NCBI RefSeq assembly: GCF_002844555.1
Contig: NZ_PJNI01000007.1
Span: 170,072 to 234,071 of the forward strand
Length of the DNA stretch: 64,000 bases
Reading direction: 5' to 3'
Source: Brumimicrobium salinarum
GTDB taxonomy: Bacteria; Bacteroidota; Bacteroidia; Flavobacteriales_D; Crocinitomicaceae
The position numbers and the translations under genes were made by a program. Each line of letters begins with the position of its first letter. Positions within the stretch are counted from its first letter, which is position 1. This document shows, piece by piece, positions 57,017-64,000 of this stretch. The notes beneath the pieces were generated by a model. That model made no database searches and had not been told where the DNA came from. It saw only the letters and a list, made by a program, of their open reading frames with translations.

Positions 57017-59134
57017 TTAATCAGTGTTTAACGTCACGTTAAAATCATCGGTTAATTCGAGTTTTCCATCAACTTTATCCTCACTTCCGGGTTTTTGAAA
57101 ACCTTTAATTTTTGTTGTTTTCCCTTTCGTGATAAGGTCGTTCAGCTGTTTGTTGGTTAGTTTTTTACCCATAAATTTGAAGGGAATCACAAACTTGCAA
57201 CCTTCTTTATAGTGGGCGCAACCATAAGCTTTCTTCCCTTCTAAAAATCCTTCTTTTTTACAACTCGGACAAGACAATTCGGTGATTTCAACTTTTTTTG
57301 TCTTGGCTCTTTTCTTTTTAGGTTTGTCCTTTTCTTCCTTTTGTGTATCGTCTAAAATACGAATGACTTTCTGCTGTTTGTTAAATAAAACCTCATTGGT
57401 CAACTCAACCACCATTTCAATCAACTCTTGTTTGAATTGTGCTGGCTGATATTCTCCTTTTTCGATGAGTCTAAGCTTACGTTCCCAATCTCCTGTTAAT
57501 TCTGGCGATTTTAAAGTTTCGTTGTCAATCACTTGAATTAAGTCAATACCGGTATGTGTCGCTACAATTGATTTTCCTGATCGCTCGATGTAGCGCCTTC
57601 TGAATAAAGTTTCAATAATGTTGGCTCGGGTAGAAGGTCTTCCAATTCCGTTGTCCTTCATTAATTCCCGTGCTTCTTCGTCTTCAACGTTCTTTCCCGC
57701 GGTTTCCATGGCACGTAAAAGTGTTGCCTCTGTATATGGTTTGGGAGGAGAAGTTTGCTTTTGATCGATGCGTGGTTCGTGTGGACCTTTTTCGCCTTTC
57801 TCAAAAACAGGCATTAGCTTTTCCTTTTTACCTTTCGATTTTGAATCATCTTTTTGGTAAACTACGCGCCATCCGGGAGATAAAATCTGTTTTCCTGTAG
57901 CTTTAAATTCTAATTTTAAAACTTCTCCCAATACGGTTGTATTACTTACCTTACAGTCAGGATAAAAAACAGCTATAAACCGGCGTGTAACCATATCGTA
58001 AACGCGCTGTTCGTCTGGAGTGACGCCACTTAGTTTAACTCCAGTCGGAATAATCGCATGGTGATCGGTAACTTTTTTATTGTTAAAAACCTGCTTACTT
58101 TTTGGAAGCTTTTTTTCTAAAAGTGGAGCCGTTAATTCTTGATAATAACCGAGGTTTTTCAATATTCCTGGTACTTTTGGATAAACATCATCGGGTAAAT
58201 AGGTTGTATCTACACGTGGATAAGTCACCAACTTTTTCTCATACAAGTTCTGAATCAATTTCAAGGTTTGATCCGCTGAATAGCCTCTTTTTTTATTGGC
58301 TTCGACCTGTAATGCCGTCAAGTCAAATAAGCGTGGTGGTTTTTCTTTTCCTTCCTTTTGCTCAAAAGATGTGATTTCAAAAGGCTCTTCTTTTATTTTG
58401 CTTAAAGCATATTCTGCTTTTTCTTTTTTCTTAATCTTCCCCAAGACGCTATTGAACTCGGTATCCCGATAAACGGTTCGCAATTCCCAATAGTCTTGAG
58501 GTTTAAAATTGTCAATTTCTAATGTTCGATTGACAATCATCGCTAGAGTAGGGGTTTGCACACGTCCTATTGATAAAACTTGTCGTTGTAAAGCGAACTT
58601 TTTGGTGAACAAACGTGTGGCGTTTATTCCCAGTAACCAATCTCCTATTGCTCGTGCACTCCCTGCGGCATAAAGATTATTGAATTGATTTCCTTCTTTC
58701 AAATTCGCAAATCCTTCCTTAATTGCTTCTTCCGTAAGTGAACTAATCCATAATCTTTTGATGGGTGCTTTTGTTTGCGCTTTTAAGAAAACCCAGCGTT
58801 GAATAACTTCTCCTTCTTGTCCAGCATCACCGCAGTTTATGATTTCTGTGGCCTTGGTCAATAATCTTTTCACAATGTGGAATTGCCGTTGAATTCCTTC
58901 ATCTTCTATGACTTTTACTCCAAATCGAGAAGGAACCATGGGTAAATACCGTAAATTCCAGTATTTCCAATCTTCAACGTAGTCTTTGGGTTCTTTTAGT
59001 GTACACAAATGACCGTAAGTCCATGTCACTTGATATCCATTACCTTCATAATAGCCGTCCTTACGTTGGGTTGCTCCAATCGTATTGGCAATATCTTTAG
59101 CCACACTCGGCTTCTCGGCAATGCAAACTTTCAT
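57017..59134 (-). CDS. topB: DNA topoisomerase III (type IA)
   Basis: A 705-residue type IA topoisomerase that relaxes and decatenates DNA through a single-strand break. The TOPRIM domain starts at KVCIAEKPSVAKDIA and has GDAGQEGE (102-109), where most family members have DxDREGE. The catalytic tyrosine lies in TYPRVDTTYL. GRVQTPTLAM and DNGIGRPSTRANIIE are further family signatures. A C-terminal zinc-finger-like segment (SCPSCKKEGF, YGCAHYKEGC) ends the protein. Last of a folA-topB operon, 2 bases after folA. Confidence 0.9.
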   Translation of the reverse strand: MKVCIAEKPSVAKDIANTIGATQRKDGYYEGNGYQVTWTYGHLCTLKEPKDYVEDWKYWNLRYLPMVPSRFGVKVIEDEGIQRQFHIVKRLLTKATEIINCGDAGQEGEVIQRWVFLKAQTKAPIKRLWISSLTEEAIKEGFANLKEGNQFNNLYAAGSARAIGDWLLGINATRLFTKKFALQRQVLSIGRVQTPTLAMIVNRTLEIDNFKPQDYWELRTVYRDTEFNSVLGKIKKKEKAEYALSKIKEEPFEITSFEQKEGKEKPPRLFDLTALQVEANKKRGYSADQTLKLIQNLYEKKLVTYPRVDTTYLPDDVYPKVPGILKNLGYYQELTAPLLEKKLPKSKQVFNNKKVTDHHAIIPTGVKLSGVTPDEQRVYDMVTRRFIAVFYPDCKVSNTTVLGEVLKLEFKATGKQILSPGWRVVYQKDDSKSKGKKEKLMPVFEKGEKGPHEPRIDQKQTSPPKPYTEATLLRAMETAGKNVEDEEARELMKDNGIGRPSTRANIIETLFRRRYIERSGKSIVATHTGIDLIQVIDNETLKSPELTGDWERKLRLIEKGEYQPAQFKQELIEMVVELTNEVLFNKQQKVIRILDDTQKEEKDKPKKKRAKTKKVEITELSCPSCKKEGFLEGKKAYGCAHYKEGCKFVIPFKFMGKKLTNKQLNDLITKGKTTKIKGFQKPGSEDKVDGKLELTDDFNVTLNTD

Positions 59135-59136
59135 GT

Positions 59137-59634
59137 TTATTTTGTATATTTTTTTACCGTAAATGAATACGGATTTTTATCGTCTTTTTCGTATTTAAGT
59201 AAATCTTCTTCCTCCCAATTTTCCCAATTCACAAAAGGAAAAAATGTGTCGGCTTCAAAAGTCTCATCCACTTGCGTAATGTACATTTCATCTACGAAAT
59301 CATGTTTCAATGCAAGTTGATAAATCTCTGCTCCACCAATGATAAAACATTTTTCATTTTCATCAAGATGTTTGGAAATGTCCTTAAAATCGTGAATAAT
59401 AATTGCATTTTTAGCTTTGTAGTCCTTGTTTCGAGTTAAAATAATGTTTTTTCTTTGCGGAAGTGGACGAAATTTTTCTGGAATAGATTCCCAGTTTTTC
59501 CTTCCCATAACAACCACATGATTGAGCGTAGTTTCTTTAAAAATCTTCATGTCACGCGGCAATCTCCACAGTAAATCGTTGTCTTTTCCTATTTCACGAT
59601 GTTTCCCCATCGCTACGATTAATGCATGTTTCAT
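59137..59634 (-). CDS. folA: Dihydrofolate reductase
   Basis: A 165-residue NADPH-dependent enzyme that regenerates tetrahydrofolate. Recognised by IVAMGKHREIGKDNDLLWRL at the start, the acid D28 in LPRDMKIF, VVMGRKNWESIP and FIIGGAEIYQLA. Length is normal. It lies 12 bases after thyA, whose product makes dihydrofolate, so the pairing is functional, and 2 bases before topB on the same strand. Confidence 0.95.
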   Translation of the reverse strand: MKHALIVAMGKHREIGKDNDLLWRLPRDMKIFKETTLNHVVVMGRKNWESIPEKFRPLPQRKNIILTRNKDYKAKNAIIIHDFKDISKHLDENEKCFIIGGAEIYQLALKHDFVDEMYITQVDETFEADTFFPFVNWENWEEEDLLKYEKDDKNPYSFTVKKYTK

Positions 59635-59646
59635 GATAATAGAAAT

Positions 59647-60441
59647 TTATACAGCTACTTTTGCCTTAATGTGTGGATGTGGATCATAGCCGATCAATTC
59701 AAAGTCCTCAAATTTGAAATCAAAAATGCTTTTTACATCTGGATTGATTTTCATGGTTGGAAGTGGACGAATCTCTCTTGTTAATTGCAATTCTGCCTGC
59801 TCAAAATGGTTAGAATATAAGTGCACATCTCCAAAAGTATGCACAAAATCTCCAGCTTCTAAACCGCAAACTTGTGCCAACATCATGGTAAATAAAGCAT
59901 AGCTTGCAATGTTAAAAGGAACACCTAAAAAAGTATCGGCAGAACGTTGATAGAGTTGACAACTTAATTTGCCATCTGCAACATAAAATTGAAACAGACA
60001 ATGACATGGAGGTAAAGCCATTTTTTCAACATCTGCAACATTCCAAGCGCTTACAATATGTCGTCTGGAATTCGGATTGTTCTTTAAGGAATGTACTAGA
60101 TTTTCAATTTGATCAATCGTTCCTCCGTTGCCATCAGGCCAAGAACGCCATTGATGACCGTAAACAGGACCTAAATCACCATTTTCATCTGCCCATTCAT
60201 CCCAAATTCTAACCTTATTTTCTTTTAAATATTTGATGTTGGTATCACCACTAATAAACCAAAGCAATTCATGAATAATAGATCTTAAATGCAGTTTTTT
60301 GGTGGTAACTACAGGGAAACCTTTGCTCAAATCGAAGCGCATTTGGTGTCCAAAAACGGAGCGAGTTCCCGTTCCTGTTCTGTCTCCACGGTCTGTTCCG
60401 TTATCCAATATATGTTTTAAAAGATGATGATATTGTTCCAT
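59647..60441 (-). CDS. thyA: Thymidylate synthase
   Basis: A 264-residue enzyme making dTMP from dUMP with methylene-tetrahydrofolate, the same length as E. coli ThyA. The catalytic cysteine is C146 in PPCHCLFQF; other signatures are [40 protein letters not shown] and DVHLYSNH. First gene of the thyA-folA-topB operon. Confidence 0.96.
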   Translation of the reverse strand: MEQYHHLLKHILDNGTDRGDRTGTGTRSVFGHQMRFDLSKGFPVVTTKKLHLRSIIHELLWFISGDTNIKYLKENKVRIWDEWADENGDLGPVYGHQWRSWPDGNGGTIDQIENLVHSLKNNPNSRRHIVSAWNVADVEKMALPPCHCLFQFYVADGKLSCQLYQRSADTFLGVPFNIASYALFTMMLAQVCGLEAGDFVHTFGDVHLYSNHFEQAELQLTREIRPLPTMKINPDVKSIFDFKFEDFELIGYDPHPHIKAKVAV

Positions 60442-60793
60442 GATTTTAGAAATTGAAGGGCTAAATTAAGGCTTTAAATTTTAATAGGCTTTAATTCTTA
60501 TATAGATTTTTAATGAACTTAAAAAGTCGGTTTTTATTGGTGATGAATTCATCCTTCACTAATTGAATGCATAATCAATCCCATAGTGGTTTTAAGTACT
60601 TACTTTATAAGTTGGTCTCCTATTCCTCATTAGTACCACTTCCAAACCCTGATTTTTGCCTAAAAACTTGTTATGTGTGTTTCCTGAAGGGTCTTATCAA
60701 GAAAATAATGTTGATTTCTGGAATACTATTTATTCGGGAAAGTAATAAATAAGCATTTAATTTTTTAACTTTCCGTTCTAAATATAAAGTACC
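60442..60793. other. Intergenic region of 352 bases
   Basis: Between divergent thyA and a lipoprotein gene. A 61-codon open frame inside it has no coding character; no clear promoter pair or RNA is seen. Confidence 0.5.
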
Positions 60794-61174
60794 ATGCGTT
60801 TATCTATTCTTTTTGTTTTGTTCATTTTTATTTTATTTTCTTGTGGATCGAGCAGTGCTCTTTTTCCAAAGAAACATCTTGGGAGTTACACGGGGAAGCA
60901 AGAAGCATTTCAAGTTGAAATGGGCGATTCACCGATCACAGTTCCTTCGCGCAAGCTCGAATTGACATTGGCTTATGGTGAATTATGGTTAAGCTCACCC
61001 GAGGAAAAATTGTCGGCTACGTATTCTGTAAAAGCTGAAACCAAGATGTACTACGCACTTGATGTTCAACTAGAGAATGGTGTTTCAGAGGAATGGCAAT
61101 TATGGAAAAAAGGAAATAAAATAATTCGTAAACCAATCGCCCCACTGCCTGAGGTAATCTTTATCGCAGATTAA
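60794..61174 (+). CDS. Small hypothetical lipoprotein
   Basis: A 126-residue lipoprotein (lipobox LFSCGSS, cysteine 17). The mature part is beta-rich with short repeating strands (RKLELTLAYGELWLSS, YALDVQLENG) and resembles small lipid-anchored beta-sandwich proteins. No family recognised. It stands alone, upstream of a 33-residue gene. Confidence 0.6.
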   Translation: MRLSILFVLFIFILFSCGSSSALFPKKHLGSYTGKQEAFQVEMGDSPITVPSRKLELTLAYGELWLSSPEEKLSATYSVKAETKMYYALDVQLENGVSEEWQLWKKGNKIIRKPIAPLPEVIFIAD

Positions 61175-61270
61175 ACGAATGGTTAAGGTTTTGATTTATC
61201 GCATCTGTTTATATTTTTAATGTTTTATTTGAATAAGATTTACTATTTTTACCCCAAAACAATTTTTATT

Positions 61271-61372
61271 ATGTCTGAAAGAAAATATTTTGATGATTCG
61301 ACTGTAGCGTTAGGAACACTTTACACAGTCTTTTTGTTAGCAGTAATTCTAGCAATTGTTTTCTTTGGTTAA
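61271..61372 (+). CDS. 33-residue single-pass membrane protein
   Basis: ATG at 61271, 33 codons, stop TAA. MSERKYFDDS, then about 20 hydrophobic residues (LGTLYTVFLLAVILAIVFF) and a final glycine, so N-in, C-out or the reverse with one helix. Too short to be in most gene calls. An upstream gap of 96 bases and a downstream gap of 46 to the next gene leave room for its own promoter. Coding nature is inferred from the codon pattern and the hydrophobic helix. Confidence 0.55.
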   Translation: MSERKYFDDSTVALGTLYTVFLLAVILAIVFFG

Positions 61373-61418
61373 TCAAAGAACTTTTTGATAGATTTTACCA
61401 CAATTAAAACAATTCACT

Positions 61419-62057
61419 TTGGAAGAATACACAATGAACGCCCTGTCGTATAATACGGAAAGGGCGCAATTACATATTCCTGAATATGGAAGAAATGTTC
61501 AAAACATGATCAATTATGCCAAGCAAATTGAATCACGGGAAGAACGTAATCTAGCTGCAAGAGCTATTATTGATGTGATGGGACAATTAAATCCGCATTT
61601 AAGAGATGTCGAGGATTATACACATAAATTGTGGACACACATGTACATCATGAGTAATTTTGAGATTGATGTCGATTCACCGTATGAAATTCCGGAACCA
61701 GAAACATTGCGCGAACGTCCACAAACAATGGATTATCCCCGTAATAAAAGTAAATACGGTCATTTTGGTCATTACACCGAAAAGATGATTAAAGAATCTG
61801 CGGAAATAAAAGATCAAGAAGAAAAGGAATATATGACAGAAGTTTTAGCTAACTTACTGAAGAAAAATTACCTTGTTTTTCATACCCACAATGTAGAAAA
61901 TAGTGCAATCATTTCTCATTTGAAGGAATTGTCTTCAGGAAAGTTAAAATTGGAAGATACAAATGCTTTGAAATCAACTAATGCAATTCTAAAGCAAGTT
62001 GGATACAGTCCAAAAAAGTCTAACAAAAAGCACAAATCAAAAAAACGTAGAAAATAA
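61419..62057 (+). CDS. DUF4290 domain protein
   Basis: A 212-residue protein starting at TTG 61419, matching DUF4290, a Bacteroidota family of unknown function almost always encoded immediately before murA. The conserved core is LSYNTERAQLHIPEYGRNVQN and later GHFGHYTEKMI. The C terminus is a very basic tail (KKSNKKHKSKKRRK), suggesting nucleic-acid binding or disorder. murA begins five bases after its stop. Confidence 0.85.
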   Translation: MEEYTMNALSYNTERAQLHIPEYGRNVQNMINYAKQIESREERNLAARAIIDVMGQLNPHLRDVEDYTHKLWTHMYIMSNFEIDVDSPYEIPEPETLRERPQTMDYPRNKSKYGHFGHYTEKMIKESAEIKDQEEKEYMTEVLANLLKKNYLVFHTHNVENSAIISHLKELSSGKLKLEDTNALKSTNAILKQVGYSPKKSNKKHKSKKRRK

Positions 62058-62062
62058 TAAAT

Positions 62063-63367
62063 ATGGCATCATTTGAAATTCACGGAGGAAAAAAATTAAA
62101 AGGAGAGGTTATACCACAAGGAGCAAAAAATGAAGCGCTCCAAATTTTATGTGGTGTATTATTAACTCCCGAAAAAGTTACTATTGCAAATCTTCCCGAT
62201 ATTATTGATGTCAATAAATTAATTAATCTGCTCCAAGCAATGGGAGTAAAGATTGAAAAGGTTGAAAAAGGAACTTATATTTTTCAAGCAAAAGACGTAA
62301 ATCTTGATTACTTAAAGACAGAAGACTTTAAAGAAAGAGCAAGCGGATTACGTGGTTCTGTCATGATTATTGGTCCATTATTAGCTCGTTTTGGTAAAGC
62401 ATTTATGCCTAAACCAGGAGGGGATAAAATTGGAAGAAGACGATTAGACACGCATTTTGAAGGATTAATTAAGTTAGGAGCTAATTTTAATTTTGATTCT
62501 AAAGAGCATTTTTACACCGTAGAAGCTAAGAAATTAGAAGGGATTTATATTCACATGGATGAAGCTTCAGTAACGGGTACAGCTAATATCGTTATGGCTG
62601 CTGCATTGGCCAAAGGAAAAACAACAATCTACAACGCAGCATGTGAACCTTACTTGCAACAATTATGTACGATGCTCAATAATATGGGAGCTAAAATTAC
62701 TGGTGTTGGAAGTAATTTGCTACATATTGAGGGAGTAAAAGAATTGAAAGGTTGTTACCATAGAATTCTTCCTGATATGATTGAGATAGGTAGTTTTATC
62801 GGATTAGCTGCCATGACACAATCAGAAATTACAATTAAAGATGTTGGTTATGAACACTTGGGTATTATTCCTCAAGTTTTTAAAAGGTTAGGTATTCAAT
62901 TAGAACGCCGAGGTGATGATATTTTTGTTCCTGCTCAAGAATCTTATGAAATTGATACTTTTATAGATGGTTCTATTTTAACAGTATCGGATGCGCCATG
63001 GCCAGGGTTTACTCCTGACTTGTTAAGTATTATACTCGTCGTTGCAACACAAGCTAAAGGCAGTGTTCTCGTTCATCAAAAAATGTTCGAATCCCGTTTG
63101 TTTTTTGTCGATAAGCTTATTGATATGGGGGCGCAAATTATTTTGTGTGATCCACATAGAGCAACTGTTATCGGAATGGATAGAAAAACAAATTTACGTG
63201 GAATTCAAATGACTTCGCCTGACATTCGAGCGGGTGTTTCTCTTTTAATTGCAGCATTATCTGCTGAAGGAAAAAGTGTTATTCATAATATTGAACAAAT
63301 TGATCGCGGATATCAAGATATTGATATTCGTTTGAATAATTTAGGCGCAGATATTAGAAGGGTATAA
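62063..63367 (+). CDS. murA: UDP-N-acetylglucosamine 1-carboxyvinyltransferase
   Basis: A 434-residue enzyme of the first committed step in peptidoglycan synthesis, adding enolpyruvate from PEP to UDP-GlcNAc. Substrate-binding IPQGAKNEALQIL (K22), LRGSVMIIGPLLARFG and the PEP loop KPGGDKIGRRRLDTH. The residue usually cysteine in this loop (C115 in E. coli), which fosfomycin alkylates, is aspartate (D121) here, so intrinsic fosfomycin resistance is expected. Length is normal. Directly after DUF4290, 35 bases before the TlpA-like leader. Confidence 0.95.
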   Translation: MASFEIHGGKKLKGEVIPQGAKNEALQILCGVLLTPEKVTIANLPDIIDVNKLINLLQAMGVKIEKVEKGTYIFQAKDVNLDYLKTEDFKERASGLRGSVMIIGPLLARFGKAFMPKPGGDKIGRRRLDTHFEGLIKLGANFNFDSKEHFYTVEAKKLEGIYIHMDEASVTGTANIVMAAALAKGKTTIYNAACEPYLQQLCTMLNNMGAKITGVGSNLLHIEGVKELKGCYHRILPDMIEIGSFIGLAAMTQSEITIKDVGYEHLGIIPQVFKRLGIQLERRGDDIFVPAQESYEIDTFIDGSILTVSDAPWPGFTPDLLSIILVVATQAKGSVLVHQKMFESRLFFVDKLIDMGAQIILCDPHRATVIGMDRKTNLRGIQMTSPDIRAGVSLLIAALSAEGKSVIHNIEQIDRGYQDIDIRLNNLGADIRRV

Positions 63368-63470
63368 TTCTTGTGAGTCGCTAGCTTCTAAAATATTTAA
63401 TTATGAAAAATTTATTGATAATCCTGGTTGGTTTTCTCCCTTTTTAGCATTCAGTCAACCAGAAAATGGA

Positions 63471-63896
63471 ATGCGTGCGATTAATTTTACACTCTTAAAC
63501 CAAGAAGGTGAGATGGTTGCCTTATCAGATTATAAAGGTAAGGTTGTTCTTCTCGATTTTTGGGCTTCTTGGTGTGGACCGTGTCGCAAAGAAAACCCAA
63601 ATCTTGTGGAGGCTTACAATAAGTACCATAAATCTAAATTCAAGAATGGAAAAGGCTTTGAAGTATTGAGTGTTTCATTAGACAAGAATGAAAAAGCTTG
63701 GATAAAAGCCATTGAGAAAGATCAACTCGAATGGGATGGTCATGTCTGGGATAAGAAAGGCCAAATAGCTCGAAAATATGGTGTTCGCTCCATACCTCAC
63801 GGATTTTTAATAGACGGCGAAGGAAATATTGTAGCCCAAGGAAATGATATCAGAGGAATTGGTTTGCATATTGAAATCGAAAAGATGCTTGAATGA
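63471..63896 (+). CDS. TlpA-like thioredoxin family protein, leader broken by a frameshift
   Basis: A 141-residue thioredoxin-like domain with the active site WCGPC in LDFWASWCGPCRKENP. It may reduce periplasmic disulfides, as TlpA/ResA do in cytochrome maturation. A likely signal peptide starts at ATG 63403 (MKNLLIILVGFLPF) but stops at 63445; adding one T to the five-T run at 63441-63445 gives LAFSQPENGMRAIN and joins leader and domain. Without it, translation from the ATG at 63471 would give a cytoplasmic protein. Between murA and the last gene, whose start overlaps its stop. Confidence 0.78.
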   Translation: MRAINFTLLNQEGEMVALSDYKGKVVLLDFWASWCGPCRKENPNLVEAYNKYHKSKFKNGKGFEVLSVSLDKNEKAWIKAIEKDQLEWDGHVWDKKGQIARKYGVRSIPHGFLIDGEGNIVAQGNDIRGIGLHIEIEKMLE

Positions 63897-64000
63897 TTTT
63901 AGCCACCGACCGTTTAACGAATCATTTAGGGAGTTTACTTCAAGTGGTATCAGATCGAAAACTTCCAGTAAATGATGGCAATGAAAACATCGATTGTTCC
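63893..64000 (+). CDS. Partial gene, N-terminal 36 codons
   Basis: ATG at 63893 overlaps the TlpA-like stop by four bases (ATGA) and the frame stays open to the window end (MILATDRLTNHLGSLLQVVS). No family recognised from the fragment; no signal peptide. The overlap supports it as real and cotranscribed. Confidence 0.5.
   Translation, partial: MILATDRLTNHLGSLLQVVSDRKLPVNDGNENIDCS

Noticed and set aside
60567..60752. 61-codon open frame upstream of the small lipoprotein gene
   Set aside because: No protein-like composition, no neighbour support, and cysteine-rich noise consistent with intergenic sequence.

Overview
The window is ordinary chromosome of a low-GC, AT-rich member of the Bacteroidota, most likely order Flavobacteriales and perhaps near the Crocinitomicaceae (the family-level guess is inference). 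The evidence is a type IX secretion system (T9SS) gene (porQ), several proteins with T9SS sorting domains, DUF families typical of the phylum (DUF3078, DUF4197, DUF4290), many lipoproteins with an S-C or G-C lipobox, -7 promoter boxes of the Bacteroidota form TAnnTTTG, and few Shine-Dalgarno sites. I see no prophage, transposase, integrase, restriction system, toxin-antitoxin pair or CRISPR array.

Layout. 0.1-9.2 kb: a 1.5 kb-residue SprB-type surface protein, an orphan SiaB-like protein, a frameshifted cinA, then DUF4197 lipoprotein, nucleoside phosphorylase and a frameshifted lipoprotein. 9.4-14.7 kb: porQ, a phosphoesterase, small envelope proteins, a methyltransferase-aldolase-lipoprotein operon and RNase P RNA (rnpB). 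15-24 kb: two sigma/anti-sigma modules flank a histidine phosphatase, a T9SS-exported metalloprotease and malate dehydrogenase. 24.5-31.3 kb: a T9SS-exported esterase, a VOC protein, a lipoprotein and the LPS-assembly barrel LptD. 31.4-36.3 kb: amidase, MCE/MlaD protein and a heterodisulfide-reductase-like Fe-S pair in one direction. 36.4-46 kb: thiolase, DUF3078 barrel, aroA, GreA-like protein, OmpA protein, hemE, rpsT, three tandem tRNA-Glu genes and proS. 46-56 kb: a low-complexity lipoprotein, a FadL-like porin, a frameshifted helical-repeat gene, a glucosaminidase, an ABC-F ATPase, a helicase and trxB. 56-64 kb: a thioredoxin-like membrane protein, topB-folA-thyA, then a plus-strand group ending with murA and a TlpA-like protein; one further gene runs off the edge.

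The strongest candidates for unusual biology are the two sigma-factor modules. One (15.0-17.9 kb) pairs an ECF-type sigma factor with a protein that has a cytoplasmic N terminus, one inner-membrane helix, a long linker and a C-terminal beta-barrel, the layout of dual-membrane-spanning anti-sigma (Dma) proteins. The other (22.2-24.0 kb) has the same N-terminal layout but ends in a PKD-like domain plus a domain resembling the T9SS type B sorting domain, which would suit a monitor of T9SS export.

Four genes (cinA, two unrelated hypothetical genes and the leader of a TlpA-like gene) are each broken by one missing base in an A/T homopolymer. The uniformity suggests either sequence error or slippage-prone sites and should be settled before calling them pseudogenes.
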